A stretch of 64,000 nucleotides of DNA, from assembly GCA_001051155.2 (NCBI GenBank), contig JYIP02000001.1, positions 1,302,001 to 1,366,000 of the forward strand, read 5' to 3'. A program made the translations under genes and the position numbers. This document shows, piece by piece, positions 23,945 through 34,384 of this stretch; within the stretch, counting starts at the first letter, position 1; the number at the start of each line of letters is the position of its first letter. This DNA is from Chrysoporthe austroafricana (Eukaryota > Ascomycota > Sordariomycetes > Diaporthales > Cryphonectriaceae). The notes beneath the pieces are model-generated. The model ran no database searches. It was given only the letters and a program-made list of their open reading frames with translations, and had not been told where the DNA came from.

Positions 23945-24732
23945 GAGGCAGCGGACAAGGTCGACGCATGAAAGCCGAAGTGTGTATGTTTTGGCTCGTT
24001 ACCGAGGACATCCATTGCTTTCAGATCACGCCCCAGTCACTGGGCTGGTGGTTGGCTCCACGAGAGCTGCAAGTGGGAACGCCGTCCGGCCCACTAGTGA
24101 CAAATAGGGGCAATCGTATCTTGGTGTAGGGATAATTTCGTTTGGTCAAGTGGCCAGGCCTCTGGAGCAGCCGGGGGAACCAACCGTGACTGTGCCACAG
24201 ATCAGGATCGACGACCCATGATCTGCGGAAGTAGGCCAAGAGTTGAGGCTCAATCACATTAGGCTGCAGACCAACATGTGTGATCCTATAATTTCTCGGT
24301 ACTCGCATCCGCGCGGACTTGGAAGCCAGTGGCTTGTGAGGATCGCTGTCAGCCCCAGCAAGGTCGACGAGGCCCACACTCTTGCATTAGCTGAGTTGGG
24401 TGAGATAACCGAAGCAGAGAATGTTGGTAACCACCCCGGTAATCCTCAGCGACGTACCCACAGATAGCCCCTGAGCGATGCGTAATCCTGCTGGCAGGGA
24501 CGGAAATTAAAAGGAGAAGGCAGCGAAAAATGGCATGCCGTTCTGGCTGGCACGAGGAGCGTATTTAACCTGTTTGGCAGCAACACTTTTCTGTCTTCAG
24601 AGCCTCTGGTTGTCTCTTTCCTACCCCTTTCAGCCTCAATCTGCGCCTCCACGAACGATACCTCGATCCGGACCGAGAACGGGAAGAGCCTCGCCAAGCC
24701 CTCACCAAAACACACTCGTTAGGAATCTCAAA
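23945..24732. other. Intergenic, mixed composition
   Basis: Frames on both strands (for example 24021-24377 minus) lack ATG starts and motifs. Nothing is called. Confidence 0.45.
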
Positions 24733-24846
24733 ATGGTGACAGCTGTGTTGTTCTATGTCGAGGCGGTCATTCTCGTCCTCTTCGTCCTCGTTGGCTTCAT
24801 AATCTGCTTTTCGAGGCTTGGATCGATCAGCTTCCGGAAGAGGTGA
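24733..24846 (+). CDS. Possible 37-aa single-span membrane peptide or first exon
   Basis: From the ATG at 24733 (context AAAATGG) the frame reads one strongly hydrophobic helix, roughly residues 4-27 (containing VILVLFVLVGFIICF), followed by a basic end, SFRKR, before TGA. That is a tidy single-span topology. A TATTTAA-like element is about 170 bp upstream. Alternatively, GTGATT overlapping the stop could serve as a donor, making this the first exon of a longer gene whose other exons I cannot identify. Confidence 0.3.
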   Translation: MVTAVLFYVEAVILVLFVLVGFIICFSRLGSISFRKR

Positions 24847-26634
24847 TTCTCAACGCGTGGTCCAGTCAGCCAGGGTGGGCCGAAGTGCGGAGCGGAAATC
24901 AAGTCGATCGTGTGTGGTCTACGGTTTTTCTGGCTGGAAAGAGGATAGCAATTGGCGACTCGAGACAAGGTTGGCCATACCTTGCTGCAAGACAGCAAAC
25001 TTGCGCCCATGCTGCAGCGAAGGAGTGCTGACTCGTGACATGAAGACAGCACTCGAAAGTACATCGACCTGCCGGGATCGCTGCCTCTGCTGCTGGTACT
25101 GGCCACCTAAAAAGACAATGCACAAATTCCGATACTCTGGTTACCCACGCCCTCGGCGCGCCGTTTTCGAGTCCACGCGGGATGGCAGAGCTTGCATCTA
25201 GGACAAGGACGCAATGGGATATTTTAATTAACGCGATCTGCATGGAGCGGCGGACGCATGCATACGGGACGGATATGTCACGGCGTTAACGGGCACCACA
25301 TTCGGGTCGGGATGGTTGAGTAATGGCGTCAGGCGCAACCAGCGAGGGAAGATGGGGTCTGGATAATTGCAAAACACGACTACCATAGGACGCATAGGCC
25401 TGCTATCGACCGCCTTATTTCCCCTGTCCTACGATGCGATTCTTTCATCCCGCGCACTTGACTTGTCTCGTCTCGCCTTCGTGTCCGATGGACCGTACCC
25501 CAGATTTCCGCGGGTCGAATATCATTATGTGACCTCCTGTCCAGGGCGACACCAAGCCCTTTGATGCTCGTTATCTGTCCACAATAGGGGGGGGGGAGGA
25601 CAATACTTGCGAGCCGATGAAGTCGTGCGTCCCATTTTCCGATGAGCACGGCGGATGTCTGGGGAAGTTCGGTATCCAATCAGGTTGAGACCACGACACT
25701 TTCAGTCCTGTCTCTTCTATATAACGCGAAATGCGCTGATCAATTACCCTTTCGGCTGCACTGAGGGGATACTATATATTCAGATACCATGTCGGGCTTT
25801 CCGAGGTGCTTGCCGAGCAGGGCATGAGGTTCTGAAGTCCCATTTTTCATCATGATGCCGCGTAATTATATCAGGTGGGCTTGCTACGAGCCATATCTAT
25901 GTGATGCAGAGTGGATGAGCTACATTCGCAGGAAGAGCAATTAGTAGACTCTTCATAATTGGAGGGCTTCATGGAGTTCTTGGACTTGAGCTAGTTGATT
26001 GCAAGTAGAGGTCAGCGGTTCTGACTAAGGCGGCTACAGCCTCAAGCAGGTTCTCAGCTCGAAGCTCGAAGTACCTTTAGATATCCAACAGACAGACTCT
26101 GCAATTACTTGATCGGGAAATCAAAGCAAAAAAGGACAAGAGAAAAGAAAAAAGGTGGAGATAGCAATTGGACATACAATGAAAAGTTTGAACTTAAGCC
26201 ATACGTAAATCGTGCACCAGCCAGCCTCTCTTTCCAACAATAGCTTATTCGACGGTCTAACCTTTCTAAGCGAGATCAAATCGATCAGTAGAGGCCTATA
26301 ACTCTTGTATTAGCTCTTCCTCTTCTCATAACTGTGTATCAATGCTCTCATCTAGAGTCGTAGATCTAGAGCGGGAGGAGGGAAGTCCTCCAGACCATCC
26401 ATGACTTTCCGTCCCACCAATGCTTCAGAGGCGGCAACCAATAAAAAGACCAACTGTAATGATCATGTTGAGGGGAAGGATTTGCAACTCCCGAAGAACT
26501 GCGTACATACATCCAGTATGCTATACTTGTAATATTAGATTGGTTCCCGCGCGAGCCAGTTCCATTGCCCTTCTGTCCTCTTGGACTACTGGATATACGT
26601 AGCAGACGGTATCTCAAAGATCTGAATGAGATAA
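24847..26634. other. Gene-poor stretch
   Basis: Mixed GC to about 25850, then AT-rich. A 10-G run lies near 25588-25597. No supported gene, RNA or repeat family. Confidence 0.5.
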
Positions 26635-27011
26635 TCAGGGATCATATAGACTCAGAGGATTGGCTCCTTCGAACGGAAGATTATAATCGTGATCAGTAAA
26701 GGGCGACTTGGGTTGCGAGGGAAACGGATCAGGCTGCTTCTCGTGAGGCGGGTTGCAAAGACTGTCCATTTCACAAATGCTTCCAAGTACGGAGTGTACA
26801 GAAATCTCTGAGACTGAAAGCTCTAAGAAATTTTTCTTCAGTTTCCACTTTTTGGACGGTACTAACCCCACGACGGGCTCGTACAGCGTGTCATCTCTTT
26901 AGCTTGTAAAACCTCAAGTCGTCGAACCTCATCAGCCTTCAGCGGCCCCCAATGTTCAATAGTATCTGACCAACTATGCCGTCACACACAACTATTAATG
27001 TATACCAGCTC
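26635..27011 (-). pseudogene. Decayed gene 3' part, family not recognised
   Basis: The minus strand ends with a protein-like tail: KKWKLKKNFLELSVSEIS, then MDSLCNPPHEKQPDPFPSQP, then FEGANPLSLYDP and a TGA whose complement is 26635-26637. Upstream, the coding sense jumps frame at about 26892: SDTIEHWGPLKADEVRRLEV continuing to LQAKEM is followed, after an apparent single-base loss, by DTLYEPVVGLVPS. Further up, the same frame has stops at two places. The pattern is a frameshifted, stop-containing gene remnant. The parent family is not recognised. Confidence 0.45.
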
Positions 27012-28502
27012 GTATCAGCTTGGATGAAACCTCTCGACAGGGCTGAGCGAATGCGCACAAAGCGAATGTGTCTCATGATAGCTGGTGGCTGTGACAATGA
27101 AGAGGGCCTTAGGCCTGGCTACAATTCTCTGCTATCAGTTCACTTTTCACAATATATCCAATGCGCAATATTATTACTGTCTGTGCCGTTGACCGCGTTT
27201 CACAGACAGGCCTCCGCGCGCGCGTGACTCACATACCAAGCGCTTGGCAGTCCTAACTGCTCGGTAGCTATGCTTGTCCTTTTCTGTCTTCATTTCTGAT
27301 TCCCATTACTATTGCCTTGGTCGTCCTCAAGAATCGTCATCTCGGCTAGCACGTAACCGAAAAACGGCTGAGTATAAGTTCGCGCTTCATTTGCTTCACT
27401 GCTCTTCCACAGATACTCTCGTATGCTGACAGCTACATACCTAGGTGATTAATTGCACAGACATAACTCAACGAAGGACCTCGTATCTCAGCCCCTATTG
27501 TTGAGACCCAGAAAGAGCTGCTGCCCGGAGCCACAGTTCTCTCGAGCCCGTGCCTATCATTGGGCCCCTCCTGTCTAGGCTACATCTGTCCACCTACTAC
27601 ATTGTTGTGAAATCACGGACTCTCCCGACTAGAGCCTGGCTTGACGAGCCTACATATACATAGTACATAAAGAATATATACTCTAATCTCTTGGTGCCAG
27701 GTCTCGTGTATGGGCAATGGCGGTTCACGAACCAAGTACCTCGTATTTGAGCACGTACCATTCCAAGTCAATCATGCGATGATGTGGAGTTGGGCGTGAA
27801 GGAATGTGCATTAGTGGAAGAAATAGACGGAGACCAAAGAAAGAAAAACAAATTAACCGGCCAGGCTTGCAAGATAGCTATGCATTTTTTCCTTCGCAAT
27901 TTACAAAATAGTCATCTATAGGCCCGCCAGGCCGGTCTTAGGTTTCATCACTTGACATTAACCAGCCTTGTATTAATCTATACCCTTGATTTTTTTCGCG
28001 GTCTCCGCTCAAAACCTCTAGTCTGCTTGCGCCTCGAAACTTCCACTAGTGGGTATCACTTGTAGCAACACTATAGACTAGGTATACACGTGGTTATTTT
28101 TGAACAATCACTCTGTCATGTGGGCTGGGCCTTCTCCAGGCCACTGCGACGGGCCTCTTCCCGAACATGGTGAGTGACACCAGACATTCTGTTCCGCTGC
28201 ATTATCTAATTTCCTCACGACAGATCTCCCCTCATCGCGGAGGGGATGGTAGAACCACAGTTGCATGTACAAAGGAGAAGCGAAATGGACTACTACAGAG
28301 GCACCTCAGGAGACAGCCTGAGGGACACCGAGAAAACATGCTTTCCAACAACTCCTTTGAATGCAATCTCGATAACATCACGATCCTCTTACACCCTGCT
28401 GCTATGCAAACTTGAAAACGAGACGGACAAAGGGAAGATAGGTCGAAGGGGTGGGGCCACCGGTGTGGGCATCATCTCGCGCGGCCGGCAGTTGCCAGCT
28501 CG
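27012..28502. other. AT-rich gene-poor stretch
   Basis: TACCTAGGTG, a one-base variant of the palindrome, lies at 27438-27447. A (CG)n-like run, CGCGCGCGCG, lies at 27215-27224. The last few hundred bases are the 3' flank of the coiled-coil gene. No gene supported. Confidence 0.5.
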
Positions 28503-31334
28503 TCACGGGCCTGGATGGTCCTCGAGCCCCTCTCTCAACGCCTCGGTGTCAACATTCTGAGGGACGACCTGGGTCGGCGGACCCTTCATCTGGTGAGCGG
28601 CCCAGTACGCAGAGAAGCCGGGTATCGTGCCGGTTTGGTTGATGCCAAAGCTGCGTGACGAGAACGCCATATCCTTCGGCGGGGCCTTCTTTTTCGCATC
28701 ACGGGTCGGCGTCTCGCTGCTGCTGGCGCGCGTGACCTCCACGATCGACGAGCCGGGGGACTCAGTAGTGGGCGAGGCCGGGTTCGGCGAGAGGCTCCGG
28801 GCGCGCTCGGACTGCGCGGGGGTGGAGCTCCTGCTGCTGGCTTGCTCGGCCGCGGCGTTCGTGCTGTTCTTGCCGCCCCAGGGCCGCCAGCTGACGATTC
28901 GACCCAGGCCGCTGCCGGCCGATGACTGCCGCTGTGCAGGCTGTCCGGTTTCCGAGGGGGATGGCGACTCGGCCGTCACCACTAGATTTGGCAAGCTGAG
29001 AAGATTGTCGCGGAGGACAACACTCCCCCTCTTGCCTTCCGTCTGTCCCCTCGCGATGGTAGGTCGGGCGATCACGGCACTTAGTTCTGTCGCAGGGGAG
29101 ACGGAGCCGAGGGGTCGCAATGCGAGCTGACCAGGCCGTACTTTCAGGGTGTGTATGTCCAAGCCTCCACTAAGTGACATGATCGACTCTTGCGAGGGGG
29201 CACGGTGAAGTCGCGGGTGGGGATTGACAAATGAGTCGTCGAAGCTGGGCGTTATTGGCATGCTGAGCATGCCGTCGGAGGAAGTACCCGTCGACGCGTC
29301 CGGCGACGTATTTATCGAAACTTGCCGCCTATGTCGGGACACGTCCGTAATCAGGCGCCCGTTCTCGGTGTGCCTGGGTGCTCTCTGACTGGGAGGTGAT
29401 CCCAGGGACTCTCTGTGCGGCTCGTCCTCCGGCACGTCACCCAGGTACAATGGCCTTGGGGTCGAGAACGTGCGCGAGCCTGCATCATGGTTGTGCGACC
29501 TGTAATGCTTCGTCCATCCCGGGGAAGAGGGATCCACGCTGGTCGTGGGTGATGCGGGGGACTCGTATTCCTGGTCGAAGATGGAAATCCTCCGGTGGTG
29601 CGACGACATTGGCGAACTAGGCACGGACGAGGGCGCGAAGTCAGAGGGCTGGTCGGAGAAGACAGACCAGCGGGTCGAGGGAATCGTCGATATGGAATCC
29701 TTCACCGAGTGCGCGACGAGGCCAGGCGACGTCGCCCTGTGCTCAATTCGCCACTGCGCCGGGCTCGCCGGGCCTGAGGGCGAGAATGGCCTTGCCGGCG
29801 TGAAGATGTTCGGCGTCAGGCCTTGCCGTTTCTTCTTCAGGGGCTTCTTCGGTTCGACCGGTCTTGTTACGTGATAATGGTGGTGAATATGTAGTTCTTG
29901 GGATACTGATGCTGTCGATTCGTGCCTGCGGTGCGGCCGGGGTGATCTAGGTGTGTTGGGATCCAGTTCCTCTGGATCCAACTCGGCCCTGAGCGTGCTT
30001 GCTGCGCTGGCCTCAAGGTCGTCGTCCGCGGGCTGGTGGAACATGAGCTGCTCACGCAGGTGCTGAATCTCGTCGTTAGAGTTCATCAGCAGCTCGCGCA
30101 GCTCGGCGATGCCCAGCTGCAGATTCGCGTTGTCCGACAGCAGGTCGCGCACGAAGTGCGAGACGACGGTGCCTCCGTTCTTGCCGTCACCGATCGTCTT
30201 CGCAGCGGCAGCCCCCTTGAGTCTTCCGGCGGCCGTGTATAGGTCCTTCTCCATGGCGCGCTGTCTCTCGATCCGCTCGACCATGTCGGAGTGCCGGTCG
30301 CGCTCCTCGCGGGCCTCCCTCTCTATCCTCTCCAGCTTCTCTTGCAGCTCCGAGATGCCCTTCTCCGCCTTGCGCCATCTCTGCATGGCCGACCGCGCCT
30401 CGGCCTGCGTCGTGACTAGGGTGTTGCGCAGCTCGGCCTGTTCTGTCTCCACGACGCTGAGCTGGCCCTCCAGCTCCTCTGCGCGCTCCTCTGCCCCTTC
30501 CAGCTTCCGGAGGGTCTGCTGGGTGCTCCGCAGGGTCGCCTCCAGGCTCTTGATGTGCGTCTCGGAGTCGGCGACGGAGCCATTCAGGGCCTCGAGCTGG
30601 TCGAGCAGGGCGCGGTTCTCCTGGATCGTCCGGGCGTTCTCGGCCTCGAGGGACTTCTTGTCGGTCTCTAGCTGGTCGATACGCGACTGCATCTCGAATC
30701 GTTCGGTTTCGGCCGAGGCCATGAGGGCCTCGTGACGGGCTAGGAGAGCCTGCAGCGAGAATGTCAGTCCCGGAAGTTGGCAGAGGTCTGTCGGGAGCGC
30801 ATCTCCAGTGGCGAGATAGGGATCGCCGCAGGAAGCCGGTGGCATTCCAGCGCGCCCAGGAGCCAAGACACAAGACATGCCCGGCGCGAGGAACAGGGCG
30901 GAGCCGGCGCGGCCAGGAATGTGACGGTCTCGAGACGAAGCAGGCACGCAGGGCGGCGAGGCGCCACAGGCCGAACAGTCACACTATTTCAACCAGGACT
31001 GCTCGCACCCGACCTCTGGCCCTAGAGGGGGGAGGAGGCCCCATTTTCAGGCCGCATGCAACCTGCCCAACAACACCGGAACACAGCAGGGACGGGAGGA
31101 TCGGGAGGATTGTGCGCCCCCAAAAAGACCAGGCAGAGTCAGGACGGGGCCGCCACGTACCTGGCCGAGGCGAGCGGCAGTGTGGACATCCCTCTCGACG
31201 CTATCGAGAACCGAGCAATTGTGTTTCAGAACGTCACAGTCCGCATTGCCACAGCAGCACTGCAGGGCGTCTGGCTGGCCGACGGAGGCTTCCAGGGCGG
31301 CCAGGTCGACGGCCTCGGAACGGGGCTCAGCCAT
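28503..31334 (-). CDS. Fungal coiled-coil protein with long disordered C-terminus
   Basis: Two minus-strand exons, 31334-31161 (58 codons) and 30749-28503, joined in phase 0 across a 411-nt intron (GTACGT..GCAG); 806 residues. Exon 1 begins MAEPRSEAVDLAALEASV and carries CCCGNADCDVLKHNC; exon 2 starts ALLARHEALMASAE. Residues about 60-300 form long heptad-rich coiled coils (Glu/Gln/Arg/Leu). HIHHHYHV near residue 344 is a striking His cluster. The remaining 450 residues are Ser/Pro/Arg-rich and probably disordered, ending in a conserved-looking tail (GTIPGFSAYWAAHQ). The layout resembles cytoskeletal or cortical adaptor proteins, but I do not recognise a named family. The frame is open upstream of exon 2, but exon 1 gives the more plausible N-terminus. 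Confidence 0.8.
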
Positions 31335-31537
31335 GTTCTACCGCAGTGTCGCCGAGGCTGGAGACTGTGTCTGTGACGGGGCGTGGTACGGGCGATGTGC
31401 CGAGGTGGGACGAGGAAGACGACGGGTAGGGGGCGGTGGCAGCAGGAAGGCGTCCGGCATGTTCAAGATGAGAGGTGAGTTTGCTCGCCAGGTGGACGAG
31501 GAAGAGAGGCCTGGGGGAGGCGTGGGTGGAGCGCGCG

Positions 31538-31574
31538 TGCGTGTGTGCGTGTGTGCGTGTGTGCGTGAGAGTGT
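31538..31574. repeat. GT-rich microsatellite
   Basis: Imperfect tandem GTGTGTGC units (gcgtgcgtgtgtgcgtgtgt and continuing) about 200 bp upstream of the coiled-coil gene start; probably in its 5' leader or promoter. Confidence 0.8.
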
Positions 31575-31984
31575 CGGTCAATGGTGACTCGACGAGTGGT
31601 TGTCAGTGGCCAGTCAAACGTCCAAGAGGCGGCGAGACACGTCTGCGGGCAGTCTAGTGTGGTGTACGGAGCACCTGGCGGGATGCTGGGCAGAGAGAGG
31701 ACAATGGGTGGTGCCAAAGGCGGCGCGTGTCTTGCTCTGCTTTCGTCCTTCTGACCTGATCGCGAGGCTCGAGTCGAGCCTGTAACCTAACCCCAGTCCC
31801 AGTCCCAGTCTCGATCGAGTCGAGTCCGGTTTAGGAAGAGTCGACTTGCCGCTGGCTCAACGTCAACGCGAGTGGCGCTGGGGGTTGGAGCCGGGTCGCA
31901 ACGCTCACGCTACTGACACTACCACATCACTGCACGCCAGCCTGGTCGGGTAAGTCCTGCGGGAACGTGCAGCAGCAGGCTAGG

Positions 31985-32075
31985 CACACACACACACCCC
32001 CGCACGTGCACGAACACCACACGCAAGAGCGCACACACATGCACTCACACGCGAACACACACACACCCAGGACGG
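31985..32075. repeat. CA-rich microsatellite
   Basis: Imperfect CACA-rich tract broken by CG-containing units, over about 90 bp. It has the opposite orientation to the GT tract 400 bp to its left, so the two could pair as an imperfect inverted repeat. Confidence 0.8.
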
Positions 32076-34384
32076 TACTGAGCAAACACAGTGACGAGAT
32101 GAGACGAGCTGCAGGAAGGAGCTGGCGCCTGCAGCAGCAAATAAAAAGTCTGCTTGGGCCATGCGTGTGGGGACGAGAACGGAGACGATGATCTCGGCAA
32201 CAGCTCCACCAACGGCGGCCCTGCTGGCCTGAGCGCGCCTGCGATATTGCCTGGCTAAGGCACGATAGTGCACAGTGAGCGCCGCACCACCGCGTCAGGC
32301 CGCGCGTGGTGTCGAGAAGATACGGTACAGCACGGAGGTGCGGTGAGGGCTGCAGGTCTCCCCCCAGGTGAGCTGTCATCTGCCCATCCGAACAAAAATG
32401 ACTGGCCATTACGCCTGCGAGGCGCGGTGAGGTCATGGAGGCCTGGGCGGCGCGGACGAGCCGAGCCTCTTGGGGCGTGCATGGAGACACGTCTGAGCCA
32501 GCGTGCCGGCGTGCCAGCGTGAGCGGCGTGCGTGCAGTGTTCACCTCATCTCTTTGTGTCGGCAGCACCAGGCGCCAGGCCAGGCGGGCAGATATGACGA
32601 TTGTCCCGGGCTGGGGATCCCTGACGCCTGCGCCTGTGCCTGAACGTGAGCCTGAACGCCTGGCCCGAGTACCACGACGCAATGTCGGGTCTTACTCGTG
32701 GGATTGGGGGAGGAAGATAAGAGAAAAGGAAAATAAAATGAGGGGGAGAAGACGAGTAGAGGATAAACAGGAAGCAGGATTTATGAAGAAGAGACAGGGT
32801 AGACAATGAAGGAAGCAGGAAGATAGGCAGTGCACTGAGCCGCATCTCATTTATCTAAAAAATACGGAGTCAAACCTTGAATGACACTGAAGGTCAAAGA
32901 GTTGGGGGAGGGGGTCTTTTTCTTTTTCTTTGTATTCCCCCCCCCCCTTTCCCCTTCCTGGGAACGAGGAGGGGTGGTAACGATACTCCGTAGACTCGGC
33001 CGAGTGAGTGCCAGAATCGCCCGTTAGGGTGATCGGTCAACAACCAAGCGCCTGCTGGGAGACACGGCAGGCTTCGACTGTCTCGACGTCAGGAATGGAT
33101 CTTGGCCAGGCTCCATGTGCGGTTTCTCTTCTGGCCTCGTCGAAGCTGCAAGACCGCGCCCCTGCCGCCTCCTTGGCCGAGCCCACCTTCGTCTCTTGTC
33201 TGAGCAGGTGGATGGATCACCGCACCAGCCCGCGCAGAGAAAGACGGTGCACGTACCGCGTCCGTCAGGAGCTGGCTTCGGCCGCCAAACCTGCTCTACT
33301 TGTAAGCATCTCACAAGGGCAAACGCCAACTTTTAAACAATTTAGTCAGGCGGCGCGATCTCTTCTTTCTCCTTCGAGATGCCACTTGCAGTGCCGCCGC
33401 GTCTTCGGTCCACCCCGGGGCGACCGTCTAAACCCCGCGGCTCATCACGATCGGCGCAAATGCAGGATCACAAGACGCAGCAGGCTGCAGAGGGCTGCAG
33501 AGAACTGCTGCATCGTACGCGCCTCGGCTAAGCGAACCAGCAGGCTGGAGGCTGACGTACTCGGGATGCGTATGCTGCACCTGACCGGCAGGTATATCAT
33601 CCTGCCTATGGTCCAGAGCTGGGGGCCCTCATGGCTCAAAGCAGAAGCTGCCAGCCACTCTCACGACCAGCTCGTCTCTGCTCTGGCCCAGCTGCCCAAC
33701 CGAAAGGGCTGTTCTCGCTTACATCCGAGCCTTTCCCCTCTTTTTCAATATCTACTGCATGCATTGCCGTCGCCAAGATGTCAGCGGACCAGCCCGTACA
33801 GCTTCGGATCGGAGGTGGCCAGGAGGAAACCCCGACCGCGCAGCCATGACCAGCCAGCCCAGGACGGCCAGCCCTAGGCCGCGGGCCATGAAGTCCCTCG
33901 CCTCGAAGGGGGAGCGCACGCTCGGCCTGGACGCGGCGCCTCGGGCTGCACCTTCTGAGTCGAGCGCCCAGCGGGAGGACTCCGGACGTTCCCACAACAG
34001 GGTGTGGGCCGTGGAGCAATGAGCGATAAGAACGGAGAGGAGGAGGTCGCGGGCGGGGGGAAATGGACTGGCTGGGCGGAAGGCCTATTTAGCATGTCGG
34101 AGGCTCGGCGTCTGAGCTACCAGATTCGGGAACCGGTTTGACACGGCGGCGTGCGGACGGCACGACGAGCTGACGAACCCAAGGCCCACAGACACCCCTC
34201 CAGCTTTTCGTTGAAAGGCTGAACTTTGCGCCCTCTCCCTCTGCATTGCATCGGCGGGAGCCATCCACCTCTTGACCAAGACACCGGTGCGCCGTCCACA
34301 CCATCCTGCCGACCGCCCTTACGCGCAATCACCGGAGCCTCGTTCGTCCGGATTTCGGCCGAACGCCGGGCACTCGAGAAACAC

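Larger units (their letters stand above)
31335..34384. promoter_or_regulatory. 3 kb GC-rich divergent intergenic region
   Basis: Separates the coiled-coil gene (-) from the Zn2Cys6 regulator (+). It contains two dinucleotide-rich repeats (about 31538-31574 GT-type, about 31985-32075 CA-type), a short tandem of CCCAGT units at 31793-31812, CCTG-rich minisatellite-like sequence at about 32625-32665, and a pyrimidine tract with C-runs at 32918-32957. Several long frames exist on both strands but start with GTG/TTG and are Arg/Ser/Cys-biased, which GC-rich noncoding DNA produces. I interpret the region as extended promoters and long 5' leaders. Confidence 0.5.

Noticed and set aside
24021..24377. 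118-codon minus-strand frame
   Set aside because: Starts with GTG, overlapping frames on both strands are equally open, and no motif is present.
30109..30735. 208-codon plus-strand frame antisense to the coiled-coil gene
   Set aside because: A Ser/Arg-rich antisense shadow of Glu/Leu-rich heptads.
31927..32682. 251-codon minus-strand open frame across the CA microsatellite
   Set aside because: The Cys/Val/Arg runs are simply the translated dinucleotide repeat; no domain and no independent coding evidence.
33008..33877. 289-codon plus-strand open frame in the GC-rich intergenic region
   Set aside because: Starts with GTG, is biased to Arg/Ser/Pro, shows no motif, and overlaps several equally open frames on both strands, as GC-rich noncoding DNA does.
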